50,145 nt of DNA from Oscillospiraceae bacterium (GCA_902788995.1 CADAMO010000003.1:1-50145); one strand, 5' to 3'. Shown: positions 23,829 through 32,062, counted from the stretch's first letter. Made by a program: numbers and translations. The notes: generated by a model not told the origin, from the letters alone.

Positions 23829-24398
23829 ATGTCGAGAGCAAATCTTGACAAGCGCAAAATTCTGGAGACCGCGGGAGCGCTGGCCAACGAGAGCAGCATC
23901 AAAAAACTGAATCTGAAGCAGCTGGCGCAGAAGCTGAACATTCAGCCCCCGTCGCTGTACAACCACGTGCAGAGCCTTGACCACTTGCGGTTCGACCTGA
24001 TGGTCTACGGCTGGGAGCAGGTGGGCGAGCGCATCGCGGAGGCGCTGATCGGCATTTCCGGCGACGATGCCATCCGCCGTGCCTGCGAGGTCTTCTACGA
24101 CTACGCGGAAGAAAACCCCGGCATTTTCGAGGCCATGGCCTATTACAACCGGGACAGCAAAAAGCCCGACGGCGCGCCGGACCGCCTGACGGACATTCTT
24201 TTCCGGCTCTGCCGCGCCAGAGACATTGCGGAACAGGACGCGGTCCACATTCTGCGGATCTTCCGCAGCTACATAGAAGGCTTTGCCCTGCTGGCCCACT
24301 ACGGGGCCTTCCCCCGGGACGGCAGCGCCCGGGAAAGCTTCAACTTCGGCGTGGATTTCCTCATCGCGGGGGTCCATCAGCTGGAAGAGAAGAAGTGA
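23829..24398 (+). CDS. TetR-family regulator (WHG-type C-terminus)
   Basis: A 189-residue TetR-family repressor. The N-terminal helix-turn-helix is ILETAGALANESSIKKLNLK followed by QLAQKLNIQPPSLYNHVQS, where the turn and recognition helix (PPSLYNHV) are typical. The C-terminal half fits the WHG-type ligand domain, which is family knowledge, not a search. I place the start at ATG 23829; a GTG three codons earlier is also open. It almost certainly binds the palindrome in its own promoter and controls the following pair of genes including the YhgE/Pip exporter, as yhgD-yhgE in Bacillus. A MITE has landed between it and the next gene. Confidence 0.88.
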   Translation: MSRANLDKRKILETAGALANESSIKKLNLKQLAQKLNIQPPSLYNHVQSLDHLRFDLMVYGWEQVGERIAEALIGISGDDAIRRACEVFYDYAEENPGIFEAMAYYNRDSKKPDGAPDRLTDILFRLCRARDIAEQDAVHILRIFRSYIEGFALLAHYGAFPRDGSARESFNFGVDFLIAGVHQLEEKK

Positions 24399-24422
24399 AA
24401 GAGGGATTTGTCGGGGTAATAT

Positions 24423-24582
24423 CGGTAGCGCGGCACCTCAGTGCCGCTATCAGCTAATGTAACTTTTAAAACGGGTTTTGGGATTATTAAATGTTTTTCT
24501 AAAAAAAGCAATCATTATCGGGCTAAAAAAACGCCTGAAATGTTGTTTATGCCAATAGCGGCACTGAGGTGCCGCGCTACCG
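24423..24582. repeat. MITE-like element, copy 1 (160 bp)
   Basis: Perfect 26-bp terminal inverted repeats (24423-24448 and 24557-24582), each containing a hairpin GCGGCAC-CTCA-GTGCCGC. Near the left end is AATGTAACTTTTAAAACGGG (end B), near the right end, read inward, GGCATAAACAAC (end A). The element encodes nothing. Imperfect outer arms (GGATTTGTCGGGG at 24411 and GACAAACTCC at 24591) enclose it, so it appears to lie inside an older module. It separates tetR from the exporter genes. Confidence 0.85.
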
Positions 24583-24630
24583 GAGATATCGACAAACTCC
24601 CGATTTACAATACAAAAGAAAGGATCCATC

Positions 24631-25029
24631 ATGAATCAGACCAATCCCGCCCAAAGCGGGGCGGAGACGCAGCGGTATGCGGCAAAATATCTGTTCCTCC
24701 GCGGAAAGCTGCTGAAGAATTATGAAAAAGGAAAAAAGATCTACCGCGCGGCGAAGCTGATTACCGCCGCGTTATTTATCGCCCTGACGCTGATCGGCGC
24801 GGCCGTCGGACGCCACACGGGGCTGCCCATGGGGCCGCTGACGCTGTGGATCGTCCTGCTCTTCCTGATCGTCTTTGTCTTTCTGGCGGCGGATTACGCC
24901 CGTTATCTGCTGGAGGACAAGGTGATCCCCTATCTGGAGGACGACGAGGCGCTGGAATACGGCGAATACGACATCTTCAAAGAAGACGACGAAGATGAGG
25001 GCGAAGAACAGGAGGACGACGAAACATGA
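24631..25029 (+). CDS. Small membrane protein with acidic tail
   Basis: A 132-residue protein with a short polar N-terminus, two adjacent transmembrane helices (about residues 42-62 and 68-88) and a strongly acidic C-terminal tail ending DDEDEGEEQEDDET. I know no name for it. AAAGGA precedes the ATG. Its stop overlaps the start of the YhgE/Pip gene (ATGA), so the two are translationally coupled and likely form one complex, perhaps an accessory subunit of the exporter. It is probably controlled by the TetR protein upstream unless the intervening MITE interrupts transcription. Confidence 0.78.
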   Translation: MNQTNPAQSGAETQRYAAKYLFLRGKLLKNYEKGKKIYRAAKLITAALFIALTLIGAAVGRHTGLPMGPLTLWIVLLFLIVFVFLAADYARYLLEDKVIPYLEDDEALEYGEYDIFKEDDEDEGEEQEDDET

Positions 25030-27161
25030 ACAATATATGGCTGATATTCAAACGGGATCTGCGGAAGATCGCCACCAATTCCATGGCGATCATTCTGGCG
25101 GCGGGCGTGCTGGTGCTGCCCTCCCTCTACGCGTGGGTCAACATCTACGCCAACTGGGACCCCTACGGCAAACAGAGCACCGGCAACATGAAGATCGCGG
25201 TGATGATCGAGGACAAGGGCATCTCCTTCCGGGATATCGACATCAACATCGGCGACCAGATCGAAGAAAACCTGAAGGCCAACGACGTGATCGACTGGCA
25301 GTTCCTCTCCAAAGAGGATGGCATCCGGGGCGTGAAGGCGGGCGACTACTACGCCGCCATCGAGATCCCGGAGAATTTCAGCGAATCGCTGGCCAGCATC
25401 GTCACCGACCATTTTGAGCCGCCGCAGATCACCTATTACGCCAACGAAAAGAAAAACGCCATTGCCACGAAGATCACCGACAAGGTGGTGCAGACCGTGC
25501 AGGGCGAAGTGAACGAGACATTTATCGAAACCATCGCGGACGTGGTCAGCAAGGTCATGGGCGCGGTCATGCCCGCCCAGGGGGCCGACCCCGCCACCGC
25601 GGAATCCCTTGTGGGGGATATCGAGCTGGCCAAAAACAGCCTGGAAGGGCTGAAGGAGACCATCGACAGCCTGCAATCCGTCATGGCGCTGGTGAAAAGC
25701 GTTGCGGACGCGGTGCCGGACGAGGACGTGCAAAAGCTGTTCACCGACCTGAACGCCACCGTGACCAACACCGAAGACGCCGTCAAGGTCACACGGGTCT
25801 CGGTCAACAGCATGACCGCCTCGGTGGATTCCATCCTCTCCGCCTCCTCCTCACAGCTGGCGGACGCGGCGGAAAAACTGGGGGGCATCGGCAACCTGCT
25901 GAGCACGGCGGCCGCCTCCCACCTGAAAAGCGCCTCCTCCACCGTCAAAACCAACGCGCAGAACCTGTCCGTGCTGCTGACCTCGCTGGAAGCCGTGCAG
26001 GACGCGCTGCCGGGCAGCGTCGGCGGGCTGGACGACCTGATCGGCCGGATCCGCTCGGTACAGGCCGACCTTACCGACGCGGACGGCGATATCTCCTCCG
26101 CCATAAACGGCGGAGCGGCCAACCTCGCCTCCCACGGGATCAGCGGAAAGCTGTCCTCCATTTCCGGGACCCTTGCGTCCATCAGCACCGATTACAACGG
26201 CAAGGTCAAGCCCGCGCTGGACGCGGCGGTGGACTCGCTGCTCAGCGTCCTTGAAGACCTCTCCGGTATTCTCTCCGCCGTCAACGGCAGCGGTGAGCTC
26301 AGCGAGCTGGCGGCTGCGGTCAACCGGTCCGCGGACAACGGCACGGATATTCTCAAAAACCTGTCGACGCTGCTGGGCGGCTTCATCACGCGGCTGGACC
26401 GGTTCGCGGGCCTGATGGGCGGCATGACGGACAGCGAATCCGTCAACATCTTCTATAACCTGATGGTCAGTAACGGCGACGAGCTGGGCTCCTTCCTGGC
26501 CAGCCCCGTCAACGTGGATACGGACACCGTCTACGGCATTGAGAACTACGGCTCCGCCATGGCCCCCTTCTATACCACCCTGGCCATATGGGTGGGCGGC
26601 ATCATCCTGATCGCCATTTTCAAGACCGACGTGAAGAAGAAAAAAGAGATCGGCAGCGTGACCCTCACCCAGGAGTATTTCGGCAGAGCGCTGACCTTCG
26701 CGGCCTTCGCGCTGGTGCAGGGGCTCATCGTCTGCCTGGGCGACCTGCTGTTCCTGAAGATCCAGTGCCGCCATCCGCTGCTGTTCCTGCTGGCAGGGCT
26801 GCTGGCCTCGCTGGTGTATTCCTTCTTCATCTATTCCATCGTAGCGGCCTTCGGCGATATCGGCAAGGCCATCGTGGTGATCCTGCTGGTGGTGCAGCTG
26901 GGCGGTTCCGGCGGCACCTTCCCCATCGACGTGACCCCCGCCTTCTTCCGGGCCGTGAACCCCTATCTGCCCTTCACCTTTGTGATCGACGCCATGCGGG
27001 AATGCGTGTGCGACACCTGGGGCGCGGATTACTGGATCGACCTGCTGAAGCTCTGCGCCTACGTTCTTGTAGCGCTGGTCCTCGGCCTGCTGGTGCGGCG
27101 GGTCTTCCGCAAGCCCGTCCGGTTCTTCACCAAAAAGATCGACGAGACCGGCCTGCTTTAA
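25026..27161 (+). CDS. YhgE/Pip-family membrane exporter
   Basis: A 711-residue protein of the YhgE/Pip family (phage-infection protein; related to EsaA and ABC-2 permeases). Residues 1-40 hold the cytoplasmic start and first membrane helix with ATNSMAIILAAGVLVLPSLY and WVNIYANWDPYG, the family's most conserved block. A long extracytoplasmic helical region follows (about 45-515), then five or six membrane helices, including GSGGTFPIDVTPAFFRAVNP, the C-terminal signature. Family members form large membrane assemblies, serve as phage receptors, or help secretion. The small acidic membrane protein is coupled upstream, a TetR regulator precedes it, and a 29-residue amphipathic peptide gene follows, which may be its cargo. 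Confidence 0.92.
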   Translation: MNNIWLIFKRDLRKIATNSMAIILAAGVLVLPSLYAWVNIYANWDPYGKQSTGNMKIAVMIEDKGISFRDIDINIGDQIEENLKANDVIDWQFLSKEDGIRGVKAGDYYAAIEIPENFSESLASIVTDHFEPPQITYYANEKKNAIATKITDKVVQTVQGEVNETFIETIADVVSKVMGAVMPAQGADPATAESLVGDIELAKNSLEGLKETIDSLQSVMALVKSVADAVPDEDVQKLFTDLNATVTNTEDAVKVTRVSVNSMTASVDSILSASSSQLADAAEKLGGIGNLLSTAAASHLKSASSTVKTNAQNLSVLLTSLEAVQDALPGSVGGLDDLIGRIRSVQADLTDADGDISSAINGGAANLASHGISGKLSSISGTLASISTDYNGKVKPALDAAVDSLLSVLEDLSGILSAVNGSGELSELAAAVNRSADNGTDILKNLSTLLGGFITRLDRFAGLMGGMTDSESVNIFYNLMVSNGDELGSFLASPVNVDTDTVYGIENYGSAMAPFYTTLAIWVGGIILIAIFKTDVKKKKEIGSVTLTQEYFGRALTFAAFALVQGLIVCLGDLLFLKIQCRHPLLFLLAGLLASLVYSFFIYSIVAAFGDIGKAIVVILLVVQLGGSGGTFPIDVTPAFFRAVNPYLPFTFVIDAMRECVCDTWGADYWIDLLKLCAYVLVALVLGLLVRRVFRKPVRFFTKKIDETGLL

Positions 27162-27211
27162 GCGGCGGTCCCTGAAGACAAAATACAGAAAAGAAACAGA
27201 GGTGAACCGAT

Positions 27212-27301
27212 ATGTTTGACGCGGTACAATCGACGCTTTCCAAAATCATCACCGCCATCAAGGTCTTCTTTGAGAATCTGATGGCAAAATTCGGCAAATA
27301 A
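27212..27301 (+). CDS. 29-residue amphipathic peptide
   Basis: A 29-residue peptide of unknown function; the whole chain after the first five residues is one amphipathic helix, STLSKIITAIKVFFENLMAK, net positive. GAGGTGA lies 6 nt before the ATG, and a perfect 13-bp terminator follows within 35 nt. It begins 50 nt after the YhgE/Pip gene with no clear promoter between, so it likely belongs to the TetR-controlled operon. It resembles the helices at 11719, 12023 and 16477 and the C-terminal tails of two secreted enzymes. Size and character are like staphylococcal phenol-soluble modulins; export by the YhgE-type protein is an inference. Confidence 0.78.
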   Translation: MFDAVQSTLSKIITAIKVFFENLMAKFGK

Positions 27302-27335
27302 AAGCGAAATGCAGGCGGCCATGCCGCCCGACAGA

Positions 27336-27373
27336 AGCCCGCCCCGGATAAGATCGTCCGGGGCGGGCTTTTT
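27336..27373 (+). terminator. Strong Rho-independent terminator
   Basis: AGCCCGCCCCGGA (27336-27348) pairs perfectly with 27357-27369 and is followed by TTTTT. It ends the tetR-exporter-peptide unit. Confidence 0.92.
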
Positions 27374-27384
27374 GATAGAAATTC

Positions 27385-27415
27385 GGATTTGTCTGGCTGA
27401 CGCTCGACAAACTCC
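27385..27415. repeat. Outer repeat module, empty form
   Basis: GGATTTGTC and GACAAACTCC face each other across about 12 nt. The same two edges enclose MITE copies 1 and 4 and, in variant form, the heptamer element at 33714-33873. Here nothing lies between them, so this looks like the unoccupied site. Confidence 0.65.
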
Positions 27416-27469
27416 CATCATCCTCCGCCCGCATTTTCCGTCGAACCGCATATTTTTCAGAAAAAGGGG

Positions 27470-27498
27470 CTTTCTTTCCGCTGAAAATATGGTACAAT
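27470..27498 (+). promoter_or_regulatory. Probable promoter of the esterase gene
   Basis: TACAAT at 27493-27498 is a good -10; the -35 (CTTTCT, 17 nt upstream) is poor. Confidence 0.45.
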
Positions 27499-27525
27499 GA
27501 AAAAAAACGACGGAGGTATCCGCTG

Positions 27526-28362
27526 ATGATTTACAAAAAAATCCCCCTGCCCGTCGACTATGCGAAAATCGGAACGGACGGAAACGGCCACACGGCCGAA
27601 ATGACGCTGTATCTGCCGGATAATTCCCCGGAGATCGACCTGAACCGCCGCCGCCCCACGGTGGTGATCCTGCCCGGCGGCGGCTACGGCTTCCGCTCCG
27701 ACCGGGAGGCGGAGCCGCTGGCCTTCCCCTTCCTTGCCGCGGACTGCAACGCGGCTATCGTCTCTTACAGCATCGCGCCCACACGCTTTCCGGCGGCGCT
27801 GCTGCAGGTGGCCCAAGCCGTCGCCCTGCTGCGGGAACACGCGGAGGAATGGCACGTGGACGCGGACCGGATCGCCGTGATGGGCTTTTCCGCCGGCGGA
27901 CATCTGGCCGCCAGCTACGGCACCCTGTGGAACCGGGACGTGATCAAAGGCTATTACGGCTATGAAAAGCAGGAAAACAGACCCAACGGGATGATCCTCG
28001 GCTATCCGGTGATCTCCGCCGGGGCCATGGCCCACCGGGGCAGCTTTGATAACCTGCTGGGCGACAAAAAAGACGACCCCGCCATGCTGGCGCTGCTCTC
28101 CTGCGAAAAGCAGGTGACGGCGGACACGCCCCCCGCCTTTTTATGGCACACCTTTGACGACGGCTGCGTGCCGGTGCAGAATTCCCTGCTGATGGCCGCC
28201 GCCCTGCGGGAGAAGGATATCCCCTTCGAGCTGCATATTTACCCCCACGGCCCCCACGGCCTGTCGCTGGCAAACGAAACCGTCTACGGCAATTGGCACC
28301 ACGAATGCGACGAGGTGCAGAGCTGGATCGGGATGGCCATCCGGTGGATGAAAAAGCTGTAA
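27526..28362 (+). CDS. Alpha/beta-hydrolase esterase (acetylxylan-esterase-like)
   Basis: A 278-residue serine hydrolase without a signal peptide. The oxyanion motif LPGGGYG is at about residue 51, the nucleophile elbow is GFSAGGH, the acid lies in HTFDDGCVP and the catalytic His in YPHGPHGLSLA. This order matches the small intracellular acetyl-esterases that remove acetyl groups from xylo- or other oligosaccharides in gut Clostridia. GGAGG precedes the ATG. It is monocistronic. A GH43-like gene lies 1.3 kb away in the opposite direction, which is weak support for a role in hemicellulose use. Confidence 0.88.
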   Translation: MIYKKIPLPVDYAKIGTDGNGHTAEMTLYLPDNSPEIDLNRRRPTVVILPGGGYGFRSDREAEPLAFPFLAADCNAAIVSYSIAPTRFPAALLQVAQAVALLREHAEEWHVDADRIAVMGFSAGGHLAASYGTLWNRDVIKGYYGYEKQENRPNGMILGYPVISAGAMAHRGSFDNLLGDKKDDPAMLALLSCEKQVTADTPPAFLWHTFDDGCVPVQNSLLMAAALREKDIPFELHIYPHGPHGLSLANETVYGNWHHECDEVQSWIGMAIRWMKKL

Positions 28363-28421
28363 CAGCGCCCCGGCCGGGCTGCGGCACTTTCGCACGCGCC
28401 GCCTGAAACATCACCATTATC

Positions 28422-28458
28422 AAAAATCCCCGCGCCGTTTTCCGGCCGGGGATTTGTC
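28422..28458 (-). terminator. Terminator of the secreted phosphoesterase gene
   Basis: AAATCCCCG...CCG pairs with CGG...GGGGATTT around TTTTC; the minus-strand copy is followed by TTTTTGAT. Confidence 0.7.
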
Positions 28459-28490
28459 TTTGCTCAGGGAACGTACGTTCTGCCGACGGG

Positions 28491-29630
28491 TCAGCAGAAG
28501 ACCGCCACCAGTTTTTTGAGGTATTCATAGATCCGCATGATGAATCTCGTCAGGGCATCCAGCATGCTGTCCATGGGTCGGCCGTCCTTCACGTTCATCA
28601 GCGGGATCACCGTGGGGCTCTCCTTCACGGTGGTGAAGGGGCTCCAGTCCACGTCGCCGTGGTAGGTATCCTCCACGCCGGCGGAGCCCACGTTATGGCG
28701 GCCCTGCTCGTCGTAGCGGTAGACCGTCACCTCGGTATCGGTGATCTCAAACATGGTCATGGTGAGGGCCACGTCCGCGCCGTTGCCGTTATCACGGTAA
28801 TAGCCCGTATAACCGGCGTTGATATAGGTGAAGTTCAGCGTATGGGTATTCCACGCCAGCGAGTTGCCCGGCTTGCAGACGTTGATCTCATCGCCCTTTT
28901 CAAGGCAGATGGAGCCGCCGCCCAGATAGTCGTCCCAGCTGTTGGAGTGGTTGTGGCCGAAGAGGAAGATGATGTTCAGACCCTTTTCGCCCGCCTCGTT
29001 CAGCACGTTGATGAGGTATTCGCCCCAGCGGCCGTCGCCGGTGTTGCGGCTGCGCAGCGTATAGTGCAGCGGCAGGTGGGACAGCACGAAGATGGGGGCG
29101 GAGTAATTCTGCTCCAGCTTCTCATTCAGATAGGCTTTCAGGTTTTCGGAGGTGCCCTTCACGATCTCGCGGGTACCGCCCATCCACGCAAAGTCGTCCT
29201 CGTTGATGACGAACACGCCGTATTTGCCGTTCTCCGGGTCGTTGTCGCCGCTCTTCGCCATGCCGGCGGTGCCGACCAGGGAATCATGGTTGCCCTGGCT
29301 GAAAACCTTTTGCGCCTCGTCCGGCACGATGGCTTTCGTCCCCTCCCGCAGGGCGTTGATGCCGGCCGCCGTATTGGAGGGCAGCATGGTCAGGTCATAG
29401 TCATAGTCGCCGCAGGCCACCAGCGCGTCAACGCTGTCAACGCCGTCCGCCTTGATGGCGTCCACCACGGCGGAGACCACCTTTTCACCGGCCGCGTTGC
29501 CGTCGGGGTTCTGAAAGTCGGAACAGGCCAACACGCGGGTCACGCCGTCGTCGGACAGGGAAAACACCGGGATCATCCCCAGCAGCAGAACACAGCCGAG
29601 CAATACGGCAATCAGCTTTTTCGTACTCAT
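28491..29630 (-). CDS. Secreted metallophosphoesterase with C-terminal amphipathic tail
   Basis: A 379-residue exported phosphoesterase. A signal peptide (basic start, LIAVLLGCVLLLGMIPVFS) precedes the calcineurin-like domain. Motifs are ACSDFQ, ACGDYDYD, SQGNHDS, LSHLPLH and LFGHNHSNSW, a near-complete dimetal set. After the domain and a short linker the protein ends in LDALTRFIMRIYEYLKKLVA plus VFC, an amphipathic helix like the free peptides at 12023 and 27212, which could hold the enzyme on the cell surface. AAAGGAG precedes the ATG. It lies 37 nt after the GH43-like gene and may be co-transcribed. Confidence 0.87.
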   Translation of the reverse strand: MSTKKLIAVLLGCVLLLGMIPVFSLSDDGVTRVLACSDFQNPDGNAAGEKVVSAVVDAIKADGVDSVDALVACGDYDYDLTMLPSNTAAGINALREGTKAIVPDEAQKVFSQGNHDSLVGTAGMAKSGDNDPENGKYGVFVINEDDFAWMGGTREIVKGTSENLKAYLNEKLEQNYSAPIFVLSHLPLHYTLRSRNTGDGRWGEYLINVLNEAGEKGLNIIFLFGHNHSNSWDDYLGGGSICLEKGDEINVCKPGNSLAWNTHTLNFTYINAGYTGYYRDNGNGADVALTMTMFEITDTEVTVYRYDEQGRHNVGSAGVEDTYHGDVDWSPFTTVKESPTVIPLMNVKDGRPMDSMLDALTRFIMRIYEYLKKLVAVFC

Positions 29631-29667
29631 TTCATTTCTCCTTTGTTTGGTATGGTTATTGTCAGGT

Positions 29668-30600
29668 TCAGGAACCGTAATACCCTGTGACGCGGTCGTA
29701 TTCCTCCTCCGTGAGCTCCGTCACGCCGCCGTGCTTGAAGCCGTAGGGGAAAGAAAAGGCCGCCTTGTCCATGCGAAAGGCCGCGTCGCCCGGTCGGGGA
29801 GAGAGAAAGGGAACGTACCCCATTTTCTCTTTCTCGCAGCCGAAGAAATCCAGCAGCAGACACCATTTGCCGTCGGGCAGGGTCATGGTGGTGGCCGCCT
29901 CGTAGGCCCCTGCGTTGCCCAGCGACGCCATGTATTCCTCAAAGGCCTCGTCGTGGGCATAGGGGCCGTAGAGGTCCTTTGACGTGGCGTGCATGTTCAT
30001 AGGCGGGTCGTTGGAATTCTTGTAGAACAGGTGATAGGTGTCGCCGATTTTCGTGATATGGGAATCGAGGATCTCGTTCTCCTTGGTGAAGAACAGCTTC
30101 GGTTCCGAAAAGGTCCGGAAGTCCTTCGTGGCGCAGCAGTAGATGGACATATGGTTGAAGCCGTCCTCAGCCACGGTGGAGCCCCAGTGGATCAGGTATT
30201 CCTCCCGCACGTCGTCGTAGAAGACCTCCGGCGCCCAGAGGCAGCCGAAGTCCTCCCGGCCGAAGAAGACCAACTCCTGTTCGCCCCAGCGGACAAGATC
30301 GTCGCTGCGCCACAGGGAAAGGTACTTGCTGCCGTTGTGGTTGCAGTCCTTCCAATCCACGTTGTGGTGTTCGTCCATGCGGCGGACGATACACAGGTCT
30401 GTGGCAAGCACCACGTAACCGCCCTCCCGCAGCTTCACCAGCTCGATATCCCGGCAGCCCCCCGCGCCCTTGTCGCAGGTGAGGATCGGGGCGCCGCCGT
30501 TGAGCGGCTCCCAGTGATACACGTCACGGCTGACGGCAAAATAGACCTGCTCGCCGTCCGGGGTCAGTTTTTCTCTGAAGTGTGAAAACAAATAAGGCAT
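29668..30600 (-). CDS. Glycoside hydrolase of GH43-like beta-propeller fold
   Basis: A 310-residue protein with the pattern of the five-bladed beta-propeller glycosidases related to GH43. CLWAPEVFYDD holds the usual W-A-P-E/D block, and ILDSHITKIGDTYHLFYK the Asp/Glu-x-His region. RSDDLVRW and SKDLYGPY are typical blade repeats. No signal peptide, so it would act on imported oligosaccharides. The ATG at 30600 has no ribosome binding site: AAAAAA and then a heptamer array, followed by MITE copy 2, occupy the position directly upstream. The insertion has probably replaced the original promoter and ribosome binding site. Substrate unknown. Confidence 0.8.
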   Translation of the reverse strand: MPYLFSHFREKLTPDGEQVYFAVSRDVYHWEPLNGGAPILTCDKGAGGCRDIELVKLREGGYVVLATDLCIVRRMDEHHNVDWKDCNHNGSKYLSLWRSDDLVRWGEQELVFFGREDFGCLWAPEVFYDDVREEYLIHWGSTVAEDGFNHMSIYCCATKDFRTFSEPKLFFTKENEILDSHITKIGDTYHLFYKNSNDPPMNMHATSKDLYGPYAHDEAFEEYMASLGNAGAYEAATTMTLPDGKWCLLLDFFGCEKEKMGYVPFLSPRPGDAAFRMDKAAFSFPYGFKHGGVTELTEEEYDRVTGYYGS

Positions 30601-30606
30601 TTTTTT

Positions 30607-30773
30607 AGGCAATAGGCAGTAGGCGGTAGCGCGGCACCTCAGTGCCGCTCATGGCATAAACAACTATTATAAGCTGAAAAATCAGTTTTTCTGAAAAACA
30701 GAATGGTTTCGCTGATGATTCAGGTTGCCGCAATGTAACTTCAGCAAACAGCGGCACTGAGGTGCCGCGCTAC
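30607..30773. repeat. MITE-like element, copy 2, with heptamer cap
   Basis: Three 7-bp units (AGGCAAT, AGGCAGT, AGGCGGT; 30607-30627) run in phase into the 150-bp MITE (30624-30773). Terminal hairpins are GCGGCAC-CTCA-GTGCCGC at the left and the complement at 30751-30768. End A (GGCATAAACAACTAT) is on the left and end B (read inward, GTTACATT) on the right, so it is inverted relative to copies 1, 4 and 5. It fills the space between two minus-strand genes. Confidence 0.85.
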
Positions 30774-30782
30774 ACAAATATG

Positions 30783-31991
30783 TCACGCCGTGGCCTTAAT
30801 TTTGGCAAACTCCTTCTGACGCAGATCGGTGAACATGCGCACCACGTTGTTGACCCGTTGGGAGAAGACCGGCATGGTCTCCTCGCGGACGGTACGGATG
30901 GCGAGGATCACCACGTCCTTGGAGCCCTTGAAAATATCCTTGAAGCTCTCCTTCGTCTCGTCGTCGAAGGAGTTCCAGGCCTGCGCCGCGCCGGAAAGGG
31001 CGGAGGGGGCGTTTTTCGCCACGTCCAGCAGGCCCTTCTGCCCTGTGCCCTGCAGCACCGTATAGGCCACCTTGCCGAAGACCTCGCCCTGCTCTTCGTT
31101 GATGTTCATGAAGATGGGGTTGAAGGCCCGGTCGTTGATCTTGCCCATGGGGGAAAGGCCGTCCGTCACCATCAGCTCGCCGTCCTTGTGCTTCCAGCTG
31201 GTCAGGTCGTGGGCCAACGGCGGCAGCAGACGGCTGCTCTTGATGGTCTCATAATCGTTGTCATAGGCCAGCATCAGGCCGAAGAAGCCGTTGCTGGGCA
31301 TAAAGTGCTTGTAGCGGGGCAGCAGCTCCTTATAGGCCTTGGAATCCAGATAGTCGTAATCGGCGAAGCCGGGGCCATCGTTGTTGTAGAGGGTCACGAT
31401 GCGGTCCCGGGCGGACTGGGAGCAGTTCAGCGCCGCGTACAGCGCCAGATTGCCGCCCTTGGAATGGCCGGTGACGATGAAGCCGCCGTCCTTGAGTTTC
31501 TCGTCCGCCTCGGTGAGGTATTCCGCCGCCAGGTCGTTGGAGGGCATCTTCTTGTTGGTCATGATCATGGTGTCCTCATACCAGCCCACCAGCGTGTCGT
31601 CGGTGCCGCGATAGGTGATCACCTTGGTACCGTCCGGCAGGATGAAGGTGCCCGCGTCGAACTGGATGGGCGGATCCACGCTGTAAACGGCGTGGCAGGC
31701 GGTGACCTTCACCTCGGCAAACCGCTTCGTCTTGCCCATGGCCATTACCACTTCGCTGACGCTCTTGTCAAGGATCAGCCCCATGGGGACGTTTTTGTTG
31801 CCGTTCAGCTCAAACATCTTCCGGGCCATCTCATCAAAGGGCATAGGCTCGTCTTCAAAATGGTTGGGGGCGGCCCGTTCGATATCCATATAAAACGCTT
31901 CGCACAGGGCGATATTGTCCATATCGCAGAAGGGCTTTTCCTCAAACGTCAGGTGTCCGAAATCCCGGATGTACTCCATCAAGGGTCTCAT
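30783..31991 (-). CDS. Mbeg1-like (DUF2974) serine hydrolase
   Basis: A 402-residue protein of the Mbeg1-like/DUF2974 family, alpha/beta-hydrolases of unknown substrate common in gut Firmicutes. VITYRGTDDTLVGWYEDTMI is the characteristic strand and oxyanion region, and VTGHSKGGNLALYAA the nucleophile elbow. The catalytic Asp is probably in YNNDGPGF. There is no signal peptide. GAGGAG precedes the ATG and a TTGACA/TAAAAT promoter lies about 43 nt upstream. Its 3' end stops 10 bp before MITE copy 2. Confidence 0.85.
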   Translation of the reverse strand: MRPLMEYIRDFGHLTFEEKPFCDMDNIALCEAFYMDIERAAPNHFEDEPMPFDEMARKMFELNGNKNVPMGLILDKSVSEVVMAMGKTKRFAEVKVTACHAVYSVDPPIQFDAGTFILPDGTKVITYRGTDDTLVGWYEDTMIMTNKKMPSNDLAAEYLTEADEKLKDGGFIVTGHSKGGNLALYAALNCSQSARDRIVTLYNNDGPGFADYDYLDSKAYKELLPRYKHFMPSNGFFGLMLAYDNDYETIKSSRLLPPLAHDLTSWKHKDGELMVTDGLSPMGKINDRAFNPIFMNINEEQGEVFGKVAYTVLQGTGQKGLLDVAKNAPSALSGAAQAWNSFDDETKESFKDIFKGSKDVVILAIRTVREETMPVFSQRVNNVVRMFTDLRQKEFAKIKATA

Positions 31992-32033
31992 ATCCGATCT
32001 CCTCTTTTCTTTGAAACAATAACTCTATTCTAT

Positions 32034-32062
32034 ATTTTATCAAAAGGCTTTTTTCTTGTCAA
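32034..32062 (-). promoter_or_regulatory. Sigma-A promoter of the Mbeg1-like gene
   Basis: Minus-strand TTGACA, 17-nt spacer, TAAAAT. Confidence 0.8.
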
